DNA from: Lunularia cruciata
Lineage: Eukaryota > Streptophyta > Marchantiopsida > Lunulariales > Lunulariaceae
Assembly (NCBI GenBank): GCA_948567375.1
Contig: OX419762.1
Coordinates: 22,026,608 to 22,090,607, forward strand
Reading direction: 5' to 3'
Length of the DNA stretch: 64,000 nucleotides
The position numbers and the translations under genes are program-made. This document shows, in pieces, positions 1 through 9,102 of the stretch; position 1 is the stretch's first letter, and each line of letters opens with the position of its first letter. The notes under the pieces are model-generated. The model was given only the letters and a program-made list of their open reading frames with translations, had not been told where the DNA came from and searched no databases.

Positions 1-2215
1 ATCTCGCCGTTTTGTCTCCAGGAAAGCACTGGTCTGATGTAAAGGCGAGTCCCAGCAGCGGACCGACTGTCAGCTCTAACTACAACACTACTCCATTTGG
101 CATCCACACCCCAAGGTCACCTGCAAGCCTAAGGAGCGAACACGAAATTACCTCTCAGGCTGGTGCTTTATTGTTTGGTGCATCTCATGATCAACCGCAC
201 GGTAGAATTGTAGAAGGCAACGAGGGAATTTTGCTACAAGAGTGGGAAGCAACGGAAGGTAAGGCTCTGGAAACCAAGCGACGCATATGAACTTGACGAG
301 GTGAAACCAGATATGCGAGTTTTATCTTGGTCTAAACTTACGAGGTTGCTTGTTCGAAGACAAAGTTTGTTTCACTTCTAGGTTGTGACGAGATATTGAA
401 TATATCGAGTTATCTCGCCTTCTCGGCAGCAGGTACCCGATCTTACACATCACCACTATACTCCCATGCGCATAACGTCTCTGAAACTAGCCCAGATTTC
501 TACAGAAAGGAACAAAGCCCTATCGGTTTAGGGCCACTATCCTTTCATGAGAATCAGTCGAATGGCAATGGCATGCAGGCCGAAGCCGAAGTTCACAGTT
601 CCATTCGAGTAGCAGTGGAACCTGATCATGTCCCTCGTCTAAAAGTCCGTGTACCATGGGCTTCTATAGCGATGAAGGTAGTGGATCTGCTCAAGGTCGC
701 ACCACTGACTTATGCAACCTTGGGTGGCTTTGTGTACGCGATACTCTCCAGAAGGTGAGTACGCCACCTGTGAACTCGCAACTATTAGTCTCTCTCTGCA
801 AGACTGCACTCTTGTTTTGACCCCTTCTTTAAGCACTAGGTGTCATTGCTACTAGCGGAAGCTACAGCTTGAGCTTCGAGATGTATGATCCATGGTAGGA
901 TAGAGTTTGAGGTTAATTGCTACTAAGCGCTATCATTGATCATCATGAGGCGCCAAGATGTACCCTCAAGATATGTGATTTGGTGACTATATCTAAAGGG
1001 CCTAAGGGTTGAGTTTTTCCGTAGTACCTGACGATCGTGCAGGTTCCACTGGAAGATGCCTTACTGCATCGCCAAGGCTGAGGGCCTCATCAGCGGCGGG
1101 TCTATTGGAGTAGCTATTTTTCTTCTTGGTGAGTATTCAGGTCAACGCTTACTCTAACACTTGCACACCAGAGTCAATATGACAAGTCCTTCGTTGTGAC
1201 TCAGTTGATTTTCAAAGCTGAGGGGACGTTAAAACTTGTATCTCAAGATTGGTTCACAATTAAATCTTTAACGATTAATTTTCATGCGGACGAAATCAAA
1301 TTGACAAGTAGTTCTAAACAGATGGAAATCACTGATCCATGTTGAGACTACTGTTGATTACGTTAGTAATTAAACAGCGAATTTTGACACAATGTCAAGC
1401 AGAAGCTTTATTTACTGTTCATGTTTGTTGACATAGTGCATATCTGCATCTACCTGCACCATGCAGCTAAACCCGTAATTTGTAATTTGTTCTGCTTCTG
1501 TGCTATACAGGAGTGACATGGGCTAATTCTGAGCGCCTTGTATCGTGTGGATTAAAGAGGTTGAGCTTCAGTATGCTGGTCAGATTTCTGGTTGGCCCTC
1601 TCGTTATGGCTTGTGTGTCACTCGCTACAGGTCTAAGAGGGAGGGAGTTCAAATTTGCAGTTCTTCAGGTGGGAAAGCTTCTTTTAACTTCCTTTTCTGA
1701 AGCTTCAACTCGTAGCTGAAACAGATCTGTAATCATTCTTATTGGATGATAGCACTTAGCAAGGACATGACGATTCAGAAAAACGTTGCAGTTGAATCAG
1801 ACCTGTAAATTACTCTTAGGAAGTAAGGGATAAAAAAAAATGAAGACTCTGATAATTGAATTCTTCAAAAGAAGATGATTTCACACATTAAAGCTCCTGT
1901 TGATTTGTGAACAGGCTACGATACCCCAAGGAGTCATTTCTTTTGTTTATGCCAAGGAATACAACCTCGAAGTCAACCTCTTTGCTACAGCGTAAGATCC
2001 AGATTCTCATCTTAGATCCATCTACTCAACGGTCATATTGGAGTGTACTCGATTGAGTGATTTCGTAGCTGCATTGAATGTTCATACTTTAGTTGAGTTG
2101 AGCTCATGGCAGAGAAATGATGGTTCAGTTGGGCTTTTGTTTCAGGGTGATATTTCAGTTGGTAGTGTTCCTGCCCATTGCTATCTGTTACTATTTCGTT
2201 CTAGAGCAGATATGA
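1..2215 (+). CDS. PIN-type auxin efflux carrier, 3' part (six exons in window, 5' end outside)
   Basis: Exons read as <1-258, 382-754, 1043-1128, 1511-1668, 1915-1991 and 2146-2215. All introns are GT..AG and exon phases join without a break; stop TGA is at 2213-2215. The first two exons encode a hydrophilic, Ser/Pro-rich loop. From about 655 the protein becomes the C-terminal membrane domain: PLTYATLGGFVYAIL, IAKAEGLISGGSIGVAIF, RFLVGPLVMACVSLATGLRG, then QATIPQGVISFVYAKEYN and a last helix ending YYFVLEQI. This order and the QA-x-PQG-x-x-x-FV-AKEYN block are the hallmarks of PIN proteins, which export auxin across the plasma membrane or ER. Oddities: the usual VIFGM-x-x-ALP and LLGL ending are replaced by VIFQ-x-x-x-FLP and LEQI, so it is divergent. 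The loop start and the 259-381 intron are inferred from frame and splice sites only. Family call is firm; subtype is not. Confidence 0.86.
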
Positions 2216-2409
2216 TTTACACATATCACACCATCACCTGCGGACATCGAAACCCCACTTTTCATCAGAAAAGCAAAACTGGAGAACTGAAATTTAAAAG
2301 ATATTCAAGTTAATTCAACGTCGTCCCGAACTTTGGGATTAGTATCTCAACTTGTAGATTTCGTGAAATTAAATAATAAAATAAATGTGACACAGCTTCA
2401 AGTGCGTCG

Positions 2410-2481
2410 GCCTTTATAGCTCAGTGGTAGAGCGTCAGTCTTGTAAACTGAAGGTCCGGTGTTCGATCCACCGTGGAGGCA
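2410..2481 (+). tRNA. tRNA-Thr(UGU)
   Basis: The sequence folds as a complete cloverleaf without intron. The acceptor stem GCCTTTA pairs with TGGAGGC, with discriminator A at 2481. The D stem is GCTC/GAGC, the anticodon stem TCAGT/ACTGA has loop CTTGTAA (anticodon TGT), and the T stem CGGTG/CACCG has loop TTCGATC. Internal promoter boxes A (TAGCTCAGTGG) and B (GTTCGATCC) are present. CCA is not encoded, as in nuclear tRNA genes. It lies 194 bp downstream of the PIN stop on the same strand. Confidence 0.93.
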
Positions 2482-2861
2482 GTCAAGCCAAAATTTTGGG
2501 CAAGATATTTGACATCTTCCTTTACCTTCTTTCCACACTTACTCTAGGCACACCAACGGAAAACATCTCTTCATGACAAGGGTTTCTACTCTTACTGTAA
2601 TATTGTTTTAACAAGTTCGTTGCATTTCCCACCGTTTTCCTTTAGCTTCTTTTGCCCAATGCCTACACGAATTCTAAACTTCTTTGGACAAGGGAATTAT
2701 AACTTATTATCTTTTGTTTTACACTAGTGCGTTGCCTTTTCTACCTTATAGGCTCTTGTACGCGTATGGAGGGAAAAATAATTCCTCGCAGACGGAGAAT
2801 TTTTATTTGTAAAGAGCGTACGGAGAGAAATAAATATGTCACTATCTTTTAAGAGTATATC

Positions 2862-2897
2862 TAATCTAATCTAATCTAATCTAAGCTAATCTAATAA
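2862..2897. repeat. TCTAA pentanucleotide microsatellite
   Basis: About seven units of TCTAA with one AAGC interruption. Simple sequence repeat. Confidence 0.85.
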
Positions 2898-3009
2898 GGA
2901 TAAATTTTAATAAAAGTACGCGTGTCAAGCATTTGGTTTCTTACCGTAGGGATCTCATAAACGATCCTAAAACAAATGTCGAACATTTTCATTTAAAAAT
3001 TATTTAGCT

Positions 3010-3012
<3 letters not shown>

Positions 3013-3063
<51 letters not shown>

Positions 3064-3143
3064 CTAATTCGTAGATCCATTCAATCCAGGTTCATGGCTT
3101 CATTGTGCTTATGGGATATTATATATATATATATATATATGGG

Positions 3144-3201
<58 letters not shown>

Positions 3202-3256
3202 TAATTCGTAGATCCATTCAATCCAGGTTCATGGCTTCATTGTGCTTATGGGATAT
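3013..3256. repeat. AT dinucleotide tracts with a 58-bp exact duplication
   Basis: Pure AT/TA tracts occupy about 3013-3062, 3119-3140 and 3146-3198. Between and after them the same 58-bp unit (starting AACTAATTCG, ending ATGGGATAT) occurs at 3062-3119 and again, identical, at 3199-3256. Slippage or template switching in the AT tract probably duplicated unit plus tract. Confidence 0.9.
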
Positions 3257-3511
3257 CACATTCATATTTATGATGGTCAGTCCTTTCCTTTTCGCTACAA
3301 GTGAAATAATAGGGGTTTCAAATATAGCATTTTCTAATACCCATACGATTCCATAAAGGTTTTTATGTGTAACTTTTATGGACAGTAAAATGGGACTTAA
3401 ATAGTTTTATCGAGTGCTAATAGCAATAGTTGTAAAAGTTATATGGGGATTTGAAATTGTGATCAGTAGAGTTATATAGAAATAGTGCGTTTCAAGAATA
3501 AATAAATAAAA

Positions 3512-3539
3512 ATAATATATATATATATATATATATATA
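3512..3539. repeat. AT dinucleotide microsatellite
   Basis: Run of alternating A and T following an AATA-rich lead-in. Confidence 0.85.
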
Positions 3540-3989
3540 CAATAATCTTAGTGCCTGCTTTTGAATTTTAGTTCACACTAACGATATTCATTAAAAAGAG
3601 CTAAAGCTAATCTCCCTCTTGTAATTGCACTATCTCATTTTAAGTTGGCAAGGCAAACACCACCACCACACTTGCTCTCGTTCACCACACCTCATCATGT
3701 TCCCTTGCCGTAGTTCACTTCCTAGCTCCCCTTGCTCTTTGATCTTCCTCTCCATACCCACACCTTATGAGTGCAATTTCTAGAGTTGAACCTGAGCTCC
3801 TCTTACTCTTTGCTCCTCCTCTCAATATCTTGCAATTCTCTCAATACCTTGTGATTCTTATAGTCAAATTGGATCTATCATCAAAGGGTTATAGTTGGAT
3901 CCAAGCTATTGGGATGCCTTGCACAAGCACTTGCATTATTCTTCTTCCAAAAAGTTGCAAAATCAATTTAATTGATTTTGAGGATCGAA

Positions 3990-5212
3990 ATGGAGAGTGA
4001 CAATCTCAAGAAGTCACTTGAATGGAATGATTGGAGCTCAGATGATGAAGGAGATTCTATTAGGGTAATCACAAGAAGGCGGAATTATACATTGGAATCT
4101 TGTTATGTACACGATAGAGTGCAATATGATTAGAGCAATGAATTTGAAATTATATTTTTGCAGATTGGATGCTCTAGCATTTAGAAAACTTACTAGAATG
4201 GATTATCATTCCAAGCTTTAGTAAATGTTGCATGGAATATTTAGAAATGCCTCTAGAAGAGTACAAACCCTTGTGTGGATGTAGGTTGCTCTTGCTCCTG
4301 ACAGGTTTAGCCATCATGGCAATGGGGCAAGTGTGGCAAATGGATTAAACCTATGGGGTATTAGTGCAGCCTCTACCATTATGTTTACAAAATGAGTAAT
4401 AAATTGCAATTATTTCTAAGGCAAGGAGGTAAAATGGCTAGATCAAGAATAGAAGTCAAGAATATTTGATATTCTTGCACAAAAAGGATTCCTTGGTGGA
4501 TGGGACTCTATTCAGATTGTCACAATGACCCAAAGTGGATAGGGAAATATACTTTCGTTGAAATGGATTTTACTAGATTAATGGTAAAGTAGTATGCAAT
4601 GATAGGAGATGGTTTATTCATTTTTGAGGTAAGAATTAGTGTTTTGTTCAATTTTGAGGTGTGGATTGGTAATATTTGTTATTATAGTGTGCAATTAAGT
4701 ATTGATCCAACTTGTAACTGTATGAACTATCAATCTAGGAGTGTTGGGATCTTGCCACAACATGGCATGAATAAAAGAATCACCTATATGAACAGATTTG
4801 AATACAAGAGCCAAGTGCAACTTGTTTGAGAACCATAAATTTTTGTTAGGAGATTTGGGTTATATTCATGTGAGACATTTAGTTCCCTCCTTTAAACAAG
4901 CTCAAACACCCAACAAGGCTAAATTTAATAAGTGTCTTGCACATACTAGAGTAGCAAATCAGCATTGTATTGGAATTTTGAAAGCTAGAATGCATTTTTC
5001 AAAGAAATGAGAGTACACCCAAATAATCTTAAACAAAATGCAGATCTATTAGATGGATGACAATGTATATTATTCTTCATAACTTTCTAATTAATTGGGT
5101 AGATAATTGGATAGAGGAAGAGATTGATGATTTGGATTTAGATATAAGAAATGAAGAGCAAAGTGTGTACCAAGTAGCCTTAGAGTATCATGAAAAGAAC
5201 AAGAAGAAATAA
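3990..5212 (+). pseudogene. PIF/Harbinger transposase remnant (DDE_Tnp_4 type)
   Basis: Opens at ATG 3990 (MESDNLKKSLEWNDWSSDDE) and soon decays with stops and frameshifts. Around 4280-4390 one frame gives RFSHHGNGASVANGLNLWGI, matching the RFG-x-x-GN-x-S...GIS segment N-terminal to the PIF/Harbinger catalytic core. At 4835-5005 another frame gives FLLGDLGYIHVRHLV followed by TPNKAKFNKCLAHTRV and GILKARM, the typical GD-x-GYP...FN-x-x-H-x-x-TR...FG-x-LKAR block that includes the second catalytic Asp. An acidic Lys-rich tail ends at TAA 5210-5212. Members of this family are cut-and-paste transposases that work with a Myb-like partner; no partner gene or terminal inverted repeats were found. 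Clearly non-functional. Confidence 0.8.
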
Positions 5213-6719
5213 GAAATTATGTGATGCAAATTTTTTGGCCTATTTGAGATTTCTATCAATGTAATATATCTTATGACCTCCTATTCAATGTAATATCTTT
5301 GATTGACTTCAAGTATGTTATGATTCAACCAACTCTATTTGATGTACTTCGAGTGAGTTTGATGTAACTCGCATGAGTAATATTACACTTAGGGCTTGAA
5401 TAAATTGGCATGGTGAACCTAGTATGGTTGTAGAGGATGCGTGGGCATTTGCATAGGTGGTATGGAATGCACAAGATGAGTATTTTAGGAAGAGAAGGTG
5501 AGTATTTTAGTAGAAGTAAGGAGTGAGGAAATGAGTGAGTAGTAAGTCAGGAATACATGAACTCTAGAGCAATGAGTGAGTAATTCAAGAATGCATGATG
5601 TTTAGAGTATGAGGAGTTTAGGAAATATCCAAATGGTTGGATGGGAAACAAATATAGTTGCAATGTCATTGGTGGTTGAAGAGTTGTGAACAGAAGAGAA
5701 GCTAATTTACACCAATAGAAACAAAAAGAGGAAGAAAAATGGGGGAGAATTGGGGAAGAGATGAAGAGAACAGGTCAAATTCTAGAGAGTTTAAGGAAAT
5801 TCAAGAGAGAGCTTGAGTTCTTAGGAGAGGTAGATGACAATATCAACCACTAGCCAAGAAGGAGGAAAATTTTGAGAGAAACAAGGAAGAGGGAAAGATA
5901 AAAGACATTTTTTGAAGAGGACAAAAAGAGCACAAATTTGAAATTAATATAAATTGGGGAGAGTGAAACTAGGAAGACAAATTTGAAATTGAAAGAAACT
6001 AGAAGAGGGAAACACAAAGGAAGTAAATTTTTCAAAGTGAGGAAGGAAGGAGAGAGGAAATTTAGCAAAGAGTGGAATGAAGGAGGACATAAAGCCATTC
6101 ATAGAGAGCCAAAGACATCAATCATTTGTGTTAGTAAACCATGAGCATTTTTCACAAAGGAGAGAGGTTTGCACAAAGAGGAAATGGGAGAGGACAGGTG
6201 AGAGAATCAAGAGAGAAGAGAGGAAAGTAGAGAGAACAGGTGAGAGAATCAGGAAAGGAGCAAGCATTTTGAGGAGAGAGGACGGGGTGGAGGAATCAAG
6301 AAAAGAGACTAAAAATTGAAAGTTTTTTGCAGAGGCAAGGTGAGATGGCAACTGAGGAGTATGAGAGAAGTTGAAATGGAACATATGGAGGAGACATGTG
6401 AAATATCATGGTTGATCAGGTTTCACACAATTTTTGAATATATGCCATACAAGAAGTGGTGCTGGTTGGATAAAAATCAAATTCAAGAAGCAGCGGAGGT
6501 CATTCAAGAAATTGATTTAGATACCTTTGGATTGAAAATAGATCTTGGTATTGAGCGTCAAAAATTTCATGTAAGTGATAATCAAATTTCTCTCAATACA
6601 TGTTTTTTGATTGCACAATTCTGAATTTTGAATGTCGAGTCATGAATTTGAATGAAATTGCACGCAAATCACATAATGGGCAAATCTCAAATGCAATTGC
6701 CATGCAAACCAACTCTATT
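5213..6719. other. Non-coding stretch with a strongly purine-rich (GA) + strand, about 5480-6330
   Basis: From about 5480 to 6330 the + strand is dominated by GAGAGA/GGAAAG/AAGAGG words with few pyrimidines, and the minus strand is the matching CT-rich tract. Open frames on both strands are products of this composition and have no recognisable domain. 5213-5480 and 6331-6719 show nothing identifiable. The left target duplication of A1 (GGTTT) lies at 6720-6724. Confidence 0.5.
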
Positions 6720-6815
6720 GGTTTTGTAACAATATGGAGTTTAGCGACAAAGTTAGTCGGGCTTACAAAGTAGATAATAAGACAAAATAGCCTATAATAT
6801 TCTAGAAGCATCTAA

Positions 6816-6895
6816 GAAGCTTCTTGGGAAGCTTCCTAACTAGTTAACTTGTGCCCTAAGTAGGTAGCGTATAGAAGGAAGCTTCTAGAAGCTTC
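6816..6895 (+). promoter_or_regulatory. Heat-shock-element array in A1 5' LTR
   Basis: 6878-6895 reads GAAGCTTCTAGAAGCTTC: four alternating GAA/TTC units each spaced by exactly two bases, a perfect gap-free heat shock element. Two further GAA-GC-TTC dyads lie at 6816-6823 and 6828-6835. The 3' LTR carries the same four-unit site (11781-11798) and also GAATATTCTAGAA (11698-11710), a perfect three-unit site. Heat shock factors bind nGAAnnTTCnnGAAn. The site lies about 160-240 bp upstream of the LTR TATA box. Activity is inferred, not shown. Confidence 0.6.
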
Positions 6896-7055
6896 TAATT
6901 AGCTTAGTTTGCACGCCAAGTAGGCGGCTTCTAGAAGGAAGCTTCTTGAGAAGCTTCTTGGTTAACTTGGTTACTTTCTTGGAGTGCAAGCTTGCACTCC
7001 AAGAAAGCGGCTCAAGGAAGCTTCTTGAGAAGCTTCAAGGGTCTTGTATGCTACC

Positions 7056-7063
7056 TATAAATA
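7056..7063 (+). promoter_or_regulatory. TATA box of A1 LTR promoter
   Basis: TATAAATA within CCTATAAATACC, a good plant TATA box. It is conserved at the same place in the A2 and 3' LTR copies (CTATAAATA), and in reverse orientation in A3 and A4. The transcript would start some 25-35 bp downstream, defining the U3/R boundary. Confidence 0.7.
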
Positions 7064-7168
7064 CCAAAGCCGAAGCTCATGCTGGGCATTCGGAGTTTTC
7101 CCTCATTCAAGTGTCCCAATGTGAGTTTCTATTCTCTTATTTCTCTCCTTGATTTTGGTCTTTTACAC

Positions 7169-7180
7169 TGGTATTAGAGC
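7169..7180 (+). other. Primer-binding site for initiator Met tRNA (A1)
   Basis: TGGTATTAGAGC, one base after the LTR. The plant initiator Met tRNA 3' end is complementary to TGGTATCAGAGC; the single difference is C to T. Confidence 0.88.
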
Positions 7181-7437
7181 AAGAATGGGATGGATGGAAT
7201 TTATGGACTACCAAATCCACTTCCGCCAAACTATTGGGACTTTCATGTCCAGATATTACCAAAGCATCATTTCACACAATTCATCACCTTGCGCTTTGGC
7301 AGGATTTTCTACATATGATCACCGTGTTAGAGGAGCCCTTGATACTTCCAATTGTAACTTATGGAGAACGGTGGATGTGTTGTATCTATGTGTTAATCAA
7401 CTAGATAAATTGAGGGTAGTGGAATAGAGTAGTAGCA

Positions 7438-8343
7438 ATGGCGGCAATACCGGATGTTATCCTTGCAATGCAACAACAAATTGAGCATCTTACACAATTG
7501 TTGGATGAACGAGACTAGCAACAACGAGAACAGATAGACAAAGCACCAGTTTGAGATGGAGAAGATCGCATTTGATTTCCAAAACCCAAGGTGTTTGAAG
7601 GCAAGAATCTTCCAGGCACAGTGGAGAATTTTGTGTTTGATTGCAAATGTTACTTTGAAGCCACCAATCTTCAAGACGAGCGGAAACAAATTCTCTTGGC
7701 TTCTAGCCAATTGGATGGCATGGCAAAACTTTGGTGGAGATTCCGAGTAGAAAGAGATGAACGACAAATTGTTACACCAATTTTGACATGGGCAGAATTC
7801 AAAGATGCAATACTTGGTCGATTTCAAACTATAAATGCCACCCAAGCCGCACGAGATAAATTGGCGGAGTTGAGGCAGATTGGCTCAGTGAGAAGCTACA
7901 TCACACAATTTTAGAACATCATCATGCAAATTCTAGATATCCAAGAAGGTGAAGTTCTGGATCAATTTGTGCGAGGATTGAAGTCACAAACCAAATTGGA
8001 GGTGACCATGTGGGAGCCACAAAACGTAGAAGAAGTCATGCAATTGGCTGAGTGTTTTGATTCCTTGGTTGCGACAACTTGGTCTTGACCTCAACCTACA
8101 CAAAGCCTACCAATACACTATGCACAAGTGGAAGAACCGGTACCAATGGAGATTGATGCTATCCAACAAAGACCACTTGGCATAGTAGATAGAGAAAGAT
8201 TACAACAAAATAGAGGTTGCTTTTATTGTCGCCAAGTTGGACATCACATTGCCGAATGTCTACTTAGGAATGGGCGACCTTGACAAGTTGCCCAGATGGA
8301 GTTTGTGGAACAAAATGATCAGGGAAACAAAGAATCCCAATAG
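7438..8343 (+). pseudogene. gag: A1 gag, 301 codons with in-frame stops
   Basis: One frame runs from ATG 7438 to TAG 8341 with no frameshift but six premature stops (7516, 7552, 7573, 7912, 8086, 8281). An N-terminal Gln-rich segment (MQQQIEHLTQLLDE) precedes the capsid-like retrotransposon gag domain (KVFEGKNLPGTVENF ... LWWRF ... SVRSYITQF ... FVRGLK). A CCHC zinc knuckle follows at codons 261-274 (C-x2-C-x4-H-x4-C, 8218-8259). Gag packages the RNA. Several stops are CAG/CGA to TAG/TGA transitions when compared with the A4 copy. Confidence 0.9.
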
Positions 8344-9102
8344 GAGATTTTGAGCCACTTACTAGGAGCTTGATTAGTTCCAATGGGATTGAAGGCTTGA
8401 CCTATGCAAGTTTGCTTCACTTGCAAGGTACAATTTATAATCGGGGTTGTAGGATTTTGGTTGATTCTGGAAGTTCAGAGAATTGCATGTCTATGCAAGT
8501 AGCAAAGTAATTGGGTATTCCTATCAAGCTAGTGTTTGGAAGTAGTTTGATGATGGCGGATGGTAGAAAGGGTTCTGCATTCCGCACCTCACATCCTTTA
8601 CCTTCAAGATTGGGAAGGAGTATTTGGAGTGTATGAGGTTTGTGGTGGCACCACTACACTATGATATCATTTTGGGTCTACCTTGGCTTGAACGTCATAA
8701 GGTTCAATTTGATTGGACCCGACGACAAATTCAAGTACAACACCAAGGTAGAAATTTCTGATTAGGTTGTTTGGCACCTCTGAGTAAGATGCCTAAGAAT
8801 AGTCAGTCCCAAGATGGGAATTTTGTCAAGAAGGTAGCCATAGAGCAAATCTGGAAGGGAGATTACTCGCAAGATGGGAAGTTTGCAAAGAAGGCAACCA
8901 TAGAGCAAGCTTGGAAGAGAGATGGGTCCCCGGAAGGAAATTTTGTTAATGAAGCGGCCATTGAGCAAGCTTTGGAGGAAGATAAGTATGTGTTTGCGGT
9001 GTGGATCAAGCCGATTGCACAAGAACAATCTGAGGAGGGCCAAGAGCCTCATCAAGCAATGGTTGATTGGATAGTTCAGAGTTTGCAGATGTGTTCCAAA
9101 TG
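8344..9102 (+). pseudogene. A1 aspartic protease plus three-unit repeat linker
   Basis: The retropepsin core reads ILVDSGSS at about 8457-8475 (active-site Asp near 8463), followed by LMMADGRK, ECMRFVVAPLHYDIILG and LPWLERHKVQFDW, the normal order for a Ty3 protease. After it comes a charged linker of three tandem 20-residue units (8807-8866, 8867-8926, 8927-8986) with consensus SQDGxFxKKAxIEQAWKxD, then the EED-x-x-VFAVW segment leading to RT. The frame is broken by a TAA inside the protease and by a one-base shift near 8600. The enzyme would cleave the gag-pol polyprotein. Confidence 0.85.

Larger units (their letters stand above)
2482..3989. other. Intergenic stretch, AT-rich, no gene seen
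   Basis: No supported coding region. It holds a pentanucleotide repeat, two long AT dinucleotide tracts, a 58-bp exact duplication (annotated separately) and, from about 3640, unremarkable sequence leading into the PIF/Harbinger remnant. Open frames here are translations of the AT repeats or short random ORFs. Confidence 0.6.
6725..7167 (+). repeat. A1 5' LTR (443 bp)
   Basis: TG...CA ends. Its U3 consists of roughly 60-bp modules, each with GAAGCTTC dyads followed by a GGCTTGCACTCCAAG-like segment. It is 20 bp longer than the 3' LTR because of an insertion at about 6971-6990, which creates a perfect 34-bp palindrome (6974-7007). A TATA box lies at 7056-7063. Confidence 0.95.

Noticed and set aside
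2862-2897. TCTAA repeat as interstitial telomere sequence
   Set aside because: The plant telomere unit is TTTAGGG; the unit here is a different five-base word.
3105-3356. 83-codon open frame with Tyr-Ile repeats
   Set aside because: It is the translation of the AT dinucleotide tract; no selection signal.
5850-6384. Hydrophobic, Ser/Leu/Phe-rich frames on the minus strand resembling membrane proteins
   Set aside because: They are the complement of the GA-rich + strand; composition alone explains them.
6974-7007. Palindrome as an intrinsic terminator or small RNA hairpin
   Set aside because: Present in only one of the paired LTRs and made by a 20-bp insertion; not a conserved structure.
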